From positions 1 through 64,000 of the forward strand of contig CAUYUJ010018055.1 in assembly GCA_963575745.1 (NCBI GenBank): a stretch of DNA of 64,000 bases. The letters run 5' to 3'. The DNA is from Prorocentrum cordatum (lineage: Eukaryota; Sar; Dinophyceae; Prorocentrales; Prorocentraceae). Position numbers and translations under genes: made by a program. Shown here in pieces: positions 51,642 through 59,950 of this stretch (positions are counted from its first letter, which is position 1; each line of letters opens with the position of its first letter). The notes beneath the pieces were generated by a model, which did no database searches, was not told where the DNA came from, and saw nothing but the letters and a program-made list of their open reading frames with translations.

Positions 51642-54179
51642 TCATGCCTGTTGAGTACGGTATGTCTGCCTGATATAATCAGGCACACCTCTACTGCCAG
51701 ACGGTATCGAATGGGCAGTGGGTTGGACAGCCACATCTGGCGTCGTCGGCGCAGGCATGAAGGCCATGTGCGGATACATGGACTGATCACTACAGCGCAC
51801 GTTAGTGAGGCTGTGGAACTGATCCGCCATTTCACGAACAAACTTGTTCGGGACTCTAGACCCATCAGGGTACAGTGGCGGATTCATGTGTGCTGGCGGT
51901 GGCCTCTGGCCCTGGGCCATGCTCGGGTGAGCATTGAAGGCTGGGGTGAAGGCTCGTTGCCGAGCAGGATCCCTTGGATTGGGACCCTCAGGCTCCCAGG
52001 GCCAGGCCGGCCTCCACCTCTGACCACTTGGGTGCGGCAGATTATGGATCTGCACCTGCTGCACAGCGGCTGCCACCCTTGCACGGTAGTCTTCAGGCAC
52101 ACCAGCGACAGAGGTATGACCAGCAAACGGTCGTGAATGGCCTGGGGTGCCGGGCAGGTTTCCCTGCTGACTCGTTGGAGTGCCAGGCGGCATCATGTTC
52201 AGGAGAGCTGCACCATGCTCAGCCCTAGCCGCTGCGATCCTCTCCATGAGGGTGCCACTCGTGGCAGGGCGACCAGGAGTCCCGAACGGAGACTGTGCAG
52301 GTGGCGTCGCCATTGGGGTCATGCCTCTCGGCGTGTGCATACTTGGCGAGGGGCTACCATGCATCTGCTCGAATCGAGCAGGCTCTCCAAAGATGCGGCC
52401 GAACGTCTGCGGGTCTCCCTGCGGCTCAGGCATCTCATTTCTGAGTCCATTTATACGCAGGTTTCCCTGCATGGTCTGACGATTTCGCGTCGCCATGGCG
52501 GACATTGCCCCCTGGCCAGCGGCCCGGGGGTCTTGTTGGTATACCCTGTCGGCCAATTGCTCCACCTGTTCAGGGTTCAGAGCGGCCGCTATCTGGCCCA
52601 GGTCCGAGGTGCTGATGGCCTGCCAAGATATGGCGCTAGGCCCTTGGCTTGGGGCGCGGCGTGGTGCCGCGCTCCCGGCCTCACTCTCGGTGATCATGAA
52701 GATCTGGTGGGCCTCAGGCTGGTTTCCCAGCGTGGCAGGGCTGTAGTGGTCCCCGACCTCCCTGTGGAGGTAGACCATGGGAGGGTCGACGCCCTCTTGG
52801 TCTCGGGACCACTGGCATTTGACGCTGGCACTGCCAACGTCAGCCCACCTGCCAGGGTTCGAAAGCACGGCGGGGAGAACACGCACCCGGCGATCCCCCA
52901 GGCACTCTGGATTGCGCCAGTGCTTCCCCGTGGCAAGGTCCTCTACATGGGAAATGTAGTAAGGTTCGATGATACCATTATTTCCCTCGGACAAGAGGAC
53001 TCCGTTATCAGACCAACCGAACTTTATACCATCTTGCATGGCCTTGTGCCAATCTACGAAGATGATCATGTCAGATTCTGGGCCCCACCCACTGTTCACG
53101 GCACGACGGCGGACCGTCGGCACGAAGTGGATGCGCGACCGGCCTGTCCTCCGTTTCTTCGTGTTGTGCTCGGGTCTACAGGACAGGCCGTGCCACAGAA
53201 TGCCTTCGAAGGCATCCCACCGAGTGCCATGCATGGCGACCTCGGGGCACGGGGCCGGTCTCCCGGCAGGTTGGTCGCACAGTACAATATAATTGTACAG
53301 CGACCATGGAGCTTTCAATGTCCATGAATGCCCCTGAGAGGAGCGGATGAAGATCTCGGGCTCGCCGGAGTCCCGCACTAACACCTTGAACTGAAGGCGC
53401 TGTTATTCTTCACCGTCTGGTTCACGGACATGAACCACTTCCATCATGATGGCCGCCAGTCGGTCCACCGATCGACCATATAGGTTCGCGGTGATGACCT
53501 TGGCCTCGTCATGTCTGGGATTGTACCCATCATGCCTCGATCGCCCGGTTTTCCATGGATACTTATTCACGAGCTCTACGAGGTTAATCCAGCCATCATG
53601 ATCATCGAATGTAGCCAGATCCCACACAGGATCATGTGCTCTGTCCGGCGCATGTCTGCATATCCTACTGAGAGCTTTGCTCAGTTGTTTGAGGGTGTGA
53701 TTGGATCTCGGGATAATGTTGTCTTGCCTGCATTTTCGCATGAATTCCTCATCCACCGAGCGCATCGGTGGGAGTTTCCGCAGAGCAAGTCTATCCCTGA
53801 TCACACTCGGAGTCCCACTGGTGAAGGACGTGTCTCCTGGGCGGCGCAGCTGATCCACGGGCGGGTTTCCCCGCACAGGAGCCTCTGTCGCTGAAGAGGC
53901 TGCGGCTCCTGACGAGGAGGAAGCTGCAGCAGCAGCGCCTGGCGGGTTTCCCCGCGGTGATCCGCGACTGGCGCTACCCCTAATCGTCGGCACCCAGTTG
54001 CCCCTAGACATAGCACCTTCGTCGGACCTTTTGGAACGGGCCGCCACAGGCGAAGCTGGCGCAGGGGCATACCCTGTGCGCTCGAAAGCCGCCGCCTTCT
54101 TGGCAATGGAACTGCTACGACTAGGCGGGCGTCTCCGTTCCTCCACAGGGTCCTGAGGTTGCTGCTTGGGCTCAGATAC
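51642..54179 (-). pseudogene. Tpt1/KptA-family RNA 2'-phosphotransferase domain (one in-frame stop) plus Gln/Pro-rich tail
   Basis: Tpt1/KptA enzymes move the 2'-phosphate left by RNA ligation onto NAD+. The N-terminal lobe is in the part 54179-53403: QLSKALSRICRHAPDR (canonical LSKxLSxxLRHxP, with the Arg-His pair) and DGWINLVELV (GWVxVxxLL). After an in-frame TAA at 53403-53405 the same frame continues QRLQFKVLV, then IFIRSSQGHSW (RxxQGHS), MHGTRWDAFEGILWHGL (HGTxxxxxxxIxxxGL), RSRIHFVPT (RxHxHLS position), MIIFVDWHKAMQDGIKFGWS and NGVLLSEGNNGIIEPYYI. The catalytic Arg/His positions I can place are all present. A Gln/Pro/Met-rich ~450-residue tail without a recognised domain follows, ending at TGA 51642-51644. 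The stop falls between the two lobes, inside the domain, so either the copy is inactivated or the stop is read through. Confidence 0.8.
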
Positions 54180-56300
54180 TTATGCTGGAGTTGCGCCAAT
54201 CGGCGATCTCGGAGTTTCAATGCGAGGCGCCTCCATCTGCACATCTGGCCCAGGATCCTCAGAGCGCGCTTTCGGTCTCACATCCGAAGACGACTTCGGT
54301 GCTGGAGTTTCACTCTTAGCCTTCGATTGTAGTGGGAGCGGGGGTTTCTTAGCCCCCTTCATGTAAATATTTTTGGAGCCCAACAGCATTTGGCGAGTTG
54401 CCTCGCGCGCGCGTTCTTCAGCTATCCGCATGCGTTCCTCATCCGCCGCAACTCGCTGGGCCTTCTGTTCATCCTTAGATGTCGATTCTGGTTGTTGGGG
54501 CTGGCTGGAAACGCCGGGCGAGTTTCCTCGCATTCCAGGAAGATTAAAGAACGCGTCTTTTTCTTCCTGGGTCATGGGCACCAGTCCTCCCCTTGGAACC
54601 GGAGGAGGCTTATCCTCTTCATCTTTCGGCTCCAAGTGACCCACGATCCCGAGACGACGATTGACCTCTGCGATCTCGTCCTGTGTCATCGGGATCAGAG
54701 GCGGATGGACGCCCTCCTTTTGAGGGGTTTTGCCCCTGTTTGGGCTCAGACCTTCATGGTTTCCTACAGGGCATCCCGGCCTGTGGTTCTGGAACGGCTC
54801 GGAACATGGTCCACGCGCTGCTTGAGGCCTATGCAACTTGCGAGCCGCGATAACGTTTCGCAACTGTGTCCGCACTTCTTCAATTTCAGGGCGGCGGATG
54901 TTTGTTGCAATTTGATAGCCTCCGCGGATGGCCTTACCCTGAGGGTCCCTATAGGCAGGGTTGCCCTTGCCGAAGGCCGAATGTTCCCCTTTACGGCATC
55001 TTGGATCACTGTACGGAAGTAGTTCGCCTCCTCGCCTGAGAGCGTGTTCCTTTGGGCCAGCTTGCCTCCGCTCACGGGGAAGCCGAGCCTGAGGGTGTGG
55101 CTCTCCTCTGACGCGCGGATGGGAACGAGACCTCCCAGCATTCTCATCAGAAGAGGCTGCCGAAGCAGCCTGAGTAGAAGCCGGCGGAGGCGCCGGCGGA
55201 GGCTCCTGTGCGATCCCAGGTGGATCGGCTAGTAAAGGCGGGTTTCCCTGCTGGCTGGAGCTCGGCGCAAATGGCGCTTGTGTCGATGGTGATGGTGCTT
55301 CAGGCTCGTCAGGATCAAAGTCCACCTCTACCTCACCGTTGACTTCCATCATGAGGATTGTGGCTTCATCCTCGCCTAGCCCGCAACCGTCGCCCTCTTC
55401 TTCTTCTGATGTAGAGCTACCAATGATGATGGCCATTGGCGCAGCCGGGACAGGCAGGTTTCCCTGCATAGCCGGCGTCTGTGCGTCGCTCGGCTGTCCC
55501 GGGGCAGGCGGCACGGTTGTCGGCTCAGGCTCGTTGCCGAGCACAGGCTGCGCAGCAATGTTGCGCATGGCAGTGTTATTTGGCCATAGTCCCGCCGCCT
55601 GGAGACCCCATCCTGGCGGAGGAAGAGCCTGGCCGCGCATGGCGATGGCCCTTTCAAGGGCATCGCGCCATCTCCCTCGGGAGTACCACACATGCCTCTG
55701 CACGTCCTCAGGGTGCACGCTGTCGATGGGGGTCAAAGCTGCCAACGCTAACTCCGAGTCGTCGCAGGCGTCAGTGTCCTGCAGCATCATGATGCCAGCT
55801 TCGATGCTTTCTTGACTCTCGGGATATGCGATGGTCAATACCTCGTGCATCCTCATGAGGGTTTGCAGTAGTGTGCGTGGTCCGTACTCGCCTGGAGCAA
55901 GCGAACCAGGGGGTGCAAATGGGACCTCTGGTGCGCCTGCAATGAAAGCTTGAACGGGCGCTTGAGACTCCATTTCTATAAGTTCACCATACCTTCGGGG
56001 ATAGATGGGCCTGTTTCCAGGCGGGAGTTCAGGTGGAGGTTGGAGGTTGCGGTCAACCTCGGAAGGCGAGGCCTCAACAGTGATGTCCTCGCCACTGCTT
56101 TCGTGGGCCATGATGTTGCCTGGGTCCCCAAACATCCAGTCGAATAAAGACAAAGGCTGGTTTCCCAGCGAACCGTGATCCACGGGGGTGAGCTCGTTGT
56201 TGCCAACAACGAACCTGCGGACGTACTCGAGGTAGTACGCGTACAATCCATGACCATACGCCTCGAGCTCGTCGACGTTGTCCATGCAACTGACCCAAGT
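54180..56300 (-). CDS. Pro/Glu-rich central segment of the polyprotein, function unknown
   Basis: In frame with gag after one TAA; ATG at 56285. About 700 residues, rich in Pro, Gln, Glu and Ala, with acidic patches (SSTSEEEEGDG), a basic patch (RLPRERRQAGPKEHALRRGG) and a repeated IPMTQDEIAEVNRR / VPMTQEEKDAFFN motif (tandem-like copies ~35 residues apart). A helical, charged region KDEQKAQRVAADEERMRIAE precedes a Lys/Pro-rich tail. No family recognised. The scattered GNxP tetrapeptides are translations of the hairpin repeat, not a protein motif. Ends at TAA 54180-54182. Confidence 0.55.
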   Translation of the reverse strand, partial: TWVSCMDNVDELEAYGHGLYAYYLEYVRRFVVGNNELTPVDHGSLGNQPLSLFDWMFGDPGNIMAHESSGEDITVEASPSEVDRNLQPPPELPPGNRPIYPRRYGELIEMESQAPVQAFIAGAPEVPFAPPGSLAPGEYGPRTLLQTLMRMHEVLTIAYPESQESIEAGIMMLQDTDACDDSELALAALTPIDSVHPEDVQRHVWYSRGRWRDALERAIAMRGQALPPPGWGLQAAGLWPNNTAMRNIAAQPVLGNEPEPTTVPPAPGQPSDAQTPAMQGNLPVPAAPMAIIIGSSTSEEEEGDGCGLGEDEATILMMEVNGEVEVDFDPDEPEAPSPSTQAPFAPSSSQQGNPPLLADPPGIAQEPPPAPPPASTQAASAASSDENAGRSRSHPRVRGEPHPQARLPRERRQAGPKEHALRRGGELLPYSDPRCRKGEHSAFGKGNPAYRDPQGKAIRGGYQIATNIRRPEIEEVRTQLRNVIAARKLHRPQAARGPCSEPFQNHRPGCPVGNHEGLSPNRGKTPQKEGVHPPLIPMTQDEIAEVNRRLGIVGHLEPKDEEDKPPPVPRGGLVPMTQEEKDAFFNLPGMRGNSPGVSSQPQQPESTSKDEQKAQRVAADEERMRIAEERAREATRQMLLGSKNIYMKGAKKPPLPLQSKAKSETPAPKSSSDVRPKARSEDPGPDVQMEAPRIETPRSPIGATPA

Positions 56301-58289
56301 TTAAAATATCTGTTCCATGGCCTCAAAATCCTGGAGGCTCAAGTATTCGATGAATGGTTCACTTGAGCCACAATGGACTTCGGTCGATCTGCCCTTTCCA
56401 TTTCCCTTCGCTTGACAATCTCTCACAAGATGGTCGGTGCTATCACAGTCATGGCACTTTACAACCTGGCCGTCTCTACCTCGCGGGTTTCCCCGCCTAC
56501 CTTTGCCTTTTCCTGGGGTCTCTCCACGGCCTTTGCCGCGGCCATTTCCCCCGAAGAATATCTCATCATACTGTTCATCCGAGAGCCTCTGGAGGAATGC
56601 CGCGACGCCTCGTCCGTTCAACCTCCGACGGCCCCGCTTGCCTTTACCTTTTCCTTTGAAACTCCTCCGTATCCTCCTCCTAACACGTCGCACTGGTTTT
56701 CGTGTGAACCTTCTCCACCTCCGTTTAGCCTGTTGTAATAACCAAAATAGGTGTTCAGCACGCTGGTGGTCAGTTTCCATATTCATAATATCTGACCAGT
56801 CTAAAGCTTCAAGACCGTCGGATGATGCAGTATCAGTGTCGGTGCCGGAGTCGAAATTATATTCTCCCAAGTAGGTGGACACACCGTCGGCAAGGGGGTT
56901 TGATTCACCCCACAGAGAACGGTTTGGTTGAGGTTCTCTGGAAGGAGGGCTGGTTGCCCAGCTTGGTTGTGGTCGATCCCCTGCTGATAAAGCAGTAGAT
57001 TCTCCGGGATCGTCGGCCCATATGCTTGAGGGCCCGTTTCCAGGCTGGGCTTCAGTGGTTAAGGTAGTGTAGAAATTTCCACTACCAGATCCCCTTCCCC
57101 TTCCAAACACAGATCCTATATTGCCAGGAGACCGTTCTGCTAGGTGGCCTATCGAACGCATCCTCTCCAGCAACTCATCATGCTGTTGTTGAGTTCGGGG
57201 CATTTGATGATTGAGTGGCTGTAAGAGTTGCATGGCTCGCTGGTCGCCGACGCCTATGGCGCGGAACAGGATCGTGGTTAGTAACTGGAAGTTGGGAAGG
57301 TCGAGTCCCACCGACTGTGCCTCAAGTCGGGCCATTTCGAATCGGGTTAGAGTGACATCGATTCGTTCTCCGTGAGGCACATGGAAGTCGATGAGCTGCG
57401 TGCCGGAAGTGAGCTGGCGCTCATCTTCCAGGCGCTCGAACTTCATGCTTAGGAGGAACATGATGTAGGTCACTGGGTCTGTGTGGACCCCATCGAGGTC
57501 AGCATCATAGTTTATAATGTCAGGTGGTACCCTCATGGCGAGTGTCCTCGCTAGGCCACCTAGGCCGCGTTGCATGGCGGCCGCTTGGGCCTGTGGCGTC
57601 ATACGTCCGCTAGTGACGTTGAGCCATGCGTTGACCTCATAAGCGTACTCACGAAAAGGTACGTTGCCTTGAGGGTCCCAATATGGGCCATGTGTTTGCC
57701 CATCGGTGCTGTTTTCTCCGCGGCGCATGTGTCCGATTGCTGCCCCCAGCGCGAACCATATGATAGCGAATATAACCAGCCCAAGGCTGTGTAGATAGGG
57801 GTGGTTATTAGGCGCGTTGCCGCGCTGGGGTAGCGCCTTGTTGAGTCTTCGAGGCGCTCTATCTGGCGGATCTCTCCGCCCATGCTTCAAGTATTGCGCT
57901 TTGGGATCGTTGCCGAGCGGTTGGTAGTAGCGCAGTGATGAAGCGTATATGGTACCAATGTTGTTGTCTAGACGTCGTACCTCTCGTGTTGCTTCTTGCT
58001 CTTGTATAGATCCTCGCAAACGTACTGGGAGTGGTAGCGCAGGGTGGTAGGTGGTCACGAGGATCGTGCCGAAGAGTATGAGGATGAGAAGAGCAAGAGC
58101 TGACCACACGAGGGTGCGGCCAGCTCCGCTACCAAGTCGAAAGTGAGCCTGGTAGGTCAAATAGCATTCGTCTCCATGGGAGGCGGATGAGCTCACATTG
58201 CATCCAATTCCATGTCGAAGGAATACGATATGGGGAGTGGATGGGTAAGATCGGATAAGATCGATGCATCTGTCTTTCCAGCACATAGC
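56301..58289 (-). CDS. Gag: two N-terminal hydrophobic segments, capsid, CCHC nucleocapsid
   Basis: 662 residues from the first in-frame ATG (58289), which lies inside the 5' LTR; the open frame reads through the PBS into gag. Hydrophobic stretches at residues ~58-79 (TLVWSALALLILILFGTILV) and ~166-187 (LHSLGLVIFAIIWFALGAAI) look like membrane segments. The capsid-like region follows (YEVNAWLNVTSGRMTPQAQA; PVTYIMFLLSMKFERLEDE; ERIDVTLTRFEMARLEAQS), with a mid-protein RMRSIGHLAE block typical of dinoflagellate elements. Near the C-terminus is a Lys/Gly/Arg-rich run (KGKGKGKRGRRR) and a zinc knuckle CHDCDSTDHLVRDC (C-x2-C-x4-H-x4-C). The frame ends at TAA 56301-56303 but stays open in the same frame beyond it. 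Confidence 0.82.
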   Translation of the reverse strand, partial: AMCWKDRCIDLIRSYPSTPHIVFLRHGIGCNVSSSASHGDECYLTYQAHFRLGSGAGRTLVWSALALLILILFGTILVTTYHPALPLPVRLRGSIQEQEATREVRRLDNNIGTIYASSLRYYQPLGNDPKAQYLKHGRRDPPDRAPRRLNKALPQRGNAPNNHPYLHSLGLVIFAIIWFALGAAIGHMRRGENSTDGQTHGPYWDPQGNVPFREYAYEVNAWLNVTSGRMTPQAQAAAMQRGLGGLARTLAMRVPPDIINYDADLDGVHTDPVTYIMFLLSMKFERLEDERQLTSGTQLIDFHVPHGERIDVTLTRFEMARLEAQSVGLDLPNFQLLTTILFRAIGVGDQRAMQLLQPLNHQMPRTQQQHDELLERMRSIGHLAERSPGNIGSVFGRGRGSGSGNFYTTLTTEAQPGNGPSSIWADDPGESTALSAGDRPQPSWATSPPSREPQPNRSLWGESNPLADGVSTYLGEYNFDSGTDTDTASSDGLEALDWSDIMNMETDHQRAEHLFWLLQQAKRRWRRFTRKPVRRVRRRIRRSFKGKGKGKRGRRRLNGRGVAAFLQRLSDEQYDEIFFGGNGRGKGRGETPGKGKGRRGNPRGRDGQVVKCHDCDSTDHLVRDCQAKGNGKGRSTEVHCGSSEPFIEYLSLQDFEAMEQIF
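58123..58134 (-). promoter_or_regulatory. Primer binding site candidate (initiator Met tRNA type)
   Basis: The sense strand reads TGGTAGCGGAGC directly after the 5' LTR. Plant and other Copia elements commonly use TGGTATCAGAGC, complementary to the 3' end of initiator methionine tRNA; this is a close variant beginning with the obligatory TGG. Confidence 0.65.
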
Positions 58290-58404
58290 GAACACTAAGG
58301 TAAGTGTCCGGGCAAATAGGGCGCGCGTGCCTTGAGCCAAAGGCAACGGCGCGCGAGCTACACTCCCGATACTATAACATATCCCAAAGAGCTACCCTTA
58401 AAGT
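58135..58404 (-). repeat. 5' LTR
   Basis: 270 bp. On the sense strand it starts ACTTTAAGGGTAGC and ends CACTTTCGACT; it does not have TG...CA ends. It contains a GC-rich hairpin (GCGCGCCGTTGCC ... GGCACGCGCGC) whose loop region includes TTTGGCTCAAG, the last 11 nt of the spliced leader. Confidence 0.88.
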
Positions 58405-58430
58405 GAGCGGGGGTCCTGGCTAAATAGTGC
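58405..58430. repeat. Right target-site duplication (GAGCG) and satellite remnant
   Basis: GAGCG at 58405-58409 matches 33245-33249. Removing the LTR element joins GGGCGGGAGCG to GGGGTCCTGGCTAAAT, a normal satellite unit. Confidence 0.85.
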
Positions 58431-58645
58431 GGAAGTCTGAGGTGGGAGCCGTTGTTGTTGTTGTTGAACTCTCACTCTTGAAGAATAATTCTTGTTGATC
58501 CCCCCCTACCGGTGCACATTGATTTTTTCGATTGAAGTGCCACCCCCGGGGCTCGCACCTTGTTTTTCTCAAGGAAAGTCTTCCTGCTCAAACTGTGCCC
58601 CTGCCCCCCGGGCTACAACAACAACGGCTCCCGCCTGAGACTTCC
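58431..58645. mobile_element. Foldback/TIR element of the dispersed family (215 bp)
   Basis: About 30-bp inverted ends: left GGAAGTCTGAGGTGGGAGCC + GTTGTTGTTG; right end reversed GGAAGTCTCAGGCGGGAGCC + GTTGTTGTTG. The interior contains the family landmarks in inverse order (GGGGCTCGCACC). Confidence 0.75.
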
Positions 58646-59060
58646 TCGATTTTTACTCAGGACCCCCGCTCCCGCCTAAGACTTCCGCGCAATTTACTCA
58701 GGAAAGGCGCTCCCGTCTGAGACTTCCTCGCAATGTAATCAAGACCCCCGCTCCCGCCTGAGACTTCCGTGCAATTTACATGGGAACGGCGCTCCCGCCT
58801 GAGACTTCTTCGAATTTTACTCATGACCCCCGCTCCTGCCTGACATTTCCGCGCAATTGACTCAGGAACGGCTCCTCGCAATTTAGTGAGGACCCCCGCT
58901 CCCGCCTGAGACTTCCGTGCCATTTGCTCAGGAACGGCGCTCCCGCTTGAGTCTTCCTCGCAACTTAGTCAGGGCCCCCGCTTCCGCCCGAGATTTCCTC
59001 ACAATGTACTCAGGACTGCGCTCTCGCGTGCGACGTCCTCACAAATTATTCTGGAATTGC
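58646..59060. repeat. 44-bp satellite, reverse orientation
   Basis: About nine units of CGCTCCCGCCTGAGACTTCC plus GCGCAATTTACTCAGGA, the reverse complement of the satellite at 21120, 25720, 33000 and 60310. Confidence 0.85.
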
Positions 59061-59400
59061 GTTTCGGCGCTCAGGAACCACGCACGCGCCAAGGACGCCT
59101 TCACAACGTGGTATCTTCCCTCTTCCTTCGTCCTTCCCCCTCCCCTTCCTCCCACTCTCCCTCGTTCTTCCCCTCCTCCTCTTGCAGGGCCCGCGCCAAT
59201 TCCAATGGCGGGCAGAGAGATGTACGCCCCCGAAGGATTGTCCGCCCGTTCCGGTTTGCCCGTACGTCTAAGCCCGCCGGCCCCAGCAAAGAGAAATAAT
59301 CCCCCCGAAAGGGGTGTGATCGAAGACGAGGAGGGCGGGCATCAAGGGTGTAGGGTATACGTGTTGAATGACTCGCGGGCAAGTAAGAGCGTACAACCTT
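59061..59400. other. Unassigned DNA with traces of the dispersed family
   Basis: CT-rich at 59110-59180. At 59280-59400 it carries the reverse complement of the ATCGAAGACG / ACACGTGTTGAATG block. Confidence 0.5.
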
Positions 59401-59950
59401 AAAATGGTTGTTGTTGTTGTTGTAAACCGGGGGCCACCGACACAGTTTGACCCTCAAGACCTTCCCTGATAAAAAACAGGGTGCGAGCCCCGGGAAGGGC
59501 ACTTCAATCGAAAAAACAATGTTCACCGGACGGGGGGGATCAACAATAGTTATTTTTCAGAAATGGGAGATTAAACACAACCACAACCTCAACCACCACC
59601 ACGACAACAACACCAACAACAACAATCATTGTAAGACTTGTCGCTCTGACCTGCTCGCGGGCCATTCAACACGTACATCCCAAAACCTCGGTACCCGTCC
59701 ATTTCGTCTTCGATCGTACACCCTTGGGGATATATCTTCCGTGCCTGCAACGTGTTTTCAGTGCAGCCCCGAATAGAAGGGGAAGAGAGGACGGATGTAA
59801 TGGAACAATTAAGCACGAGAGAAATTAGCAGGGGGGGCTAGCAGCAGAAAACACGTGGCAGAGCATGACAGGCTGATCGGGCGGGTAGTCACTGGCGGGC
59901 GGGTCGGAAAGGAGGGCCCAGGCGGTCAGGTCGAGCAGGCTGGTTGCCAA
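59401..59950. repeat. Dispersed composite repeat family, copy 6
   Basis: GGTTGTTGTTGTTGTTG, CGGGGGCCACCG, GTGCGAGCCCCGGG, GGGGGATCAACAATAG, CAACAA tract, TCTTCGATCG, GCACGAGAGAAATTAGC and GGTCAGGTCGAGCAGGC. Confidence 0.78.

Larger units (their letters stand above)
43490..57825 (-). repeat. Dispersed 14-nt GNRA-loop hairpin family (about 28 perfect copies here)
   Basis: Sense-strand consensus GC-NN-G-GNRA-C-N'N'-GC; on + this is GCNNG-TTTC-CNNGC. Perfect copies start (+) at 43490, 44267, 44905, 45166, 47394, 48489, 48747, 49806, 49895, 50429, 50462, 50951, 51032, 51952, 52154, 52457, 52718, 53861, 53942, 54393, 54518, 55454, 55529, 56009, 56156, 56483, 56949 and 57812. Near-perfect copies are at 46884, 54952, 55238, 57032 and 57906. 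Stems vary (AG, GG, GA, TC, TG, CT, GC, AC) but stay complementary. Sense loops are GAAA, GCAA (49895, 51952, 54393, 55529, 56949, 57812), GAGA (44905) and GTAG (50462). Two mismatched copies (46884, 57032) have U-G wobbles on the sense RNA. Copies fall in all three coding frames. None were noticed in the LINE, BCCT gene or satellites. Confidence 0.88.
33250..58404 (-). mobile_element. 25-kb Copia-order LTR retrotransposon with KptA and RING domains, interrupted by nested insertions
   Basis: Two direct 270-bp LTRs (33250-33519 and 58135-58404) are flanked by a 5-bp duplication GAGCG (33245-33249 and 58405-58409). Next to the 5' LTR is a TGGTAGCGGAGC primer-binding-site candidate. Sense order on the minus strand is gag, Pro/Gln-rich segment, Tpt1/KptA, RING-H2, protease, methyltransferase-like plus zinc fingers, integrase, RT, RNase H. 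Integrase before RT defines Copia order. The RNase H region is split between 43454 and 34385. Without that ~9-kb insert the element is about 16 kb, far longer than the usual 5-6 kb. By eye the LTRs differ at 16 of 270 positions with no indels, so this is not a very recent insertion, in keeping with its broken frames. Confidence 0.9.

Noticed and set aside
52655-52678. GCGCGGC/GCCGCGC stem as another member of the hairpin family
   Set aside because: Longer stem and a non-GNRA loop; kept out of the count.
43490-57825. GNxP as a conserved peptide motif of the polyprotein
   Set aside because: The same nucleotide hairpin is read in other frames as EETR or GQP and occurs in untranslated DNA, so the constraint is on the nucleic acid.
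49504-58346. Host genes for KptA and RING proteins independent of the transposon
   Set aside because: They share one frame with gag and protease, lie between the LTRs, and carry the same hairpin repeat.
59470-59500. Pol III B-box in GTGCGAGCCCC of the dispersed repeat (SINE hypothesis)
   Set aside because: One mismatch to the core B-box and no A-box at a suitable distance in the copies examined.
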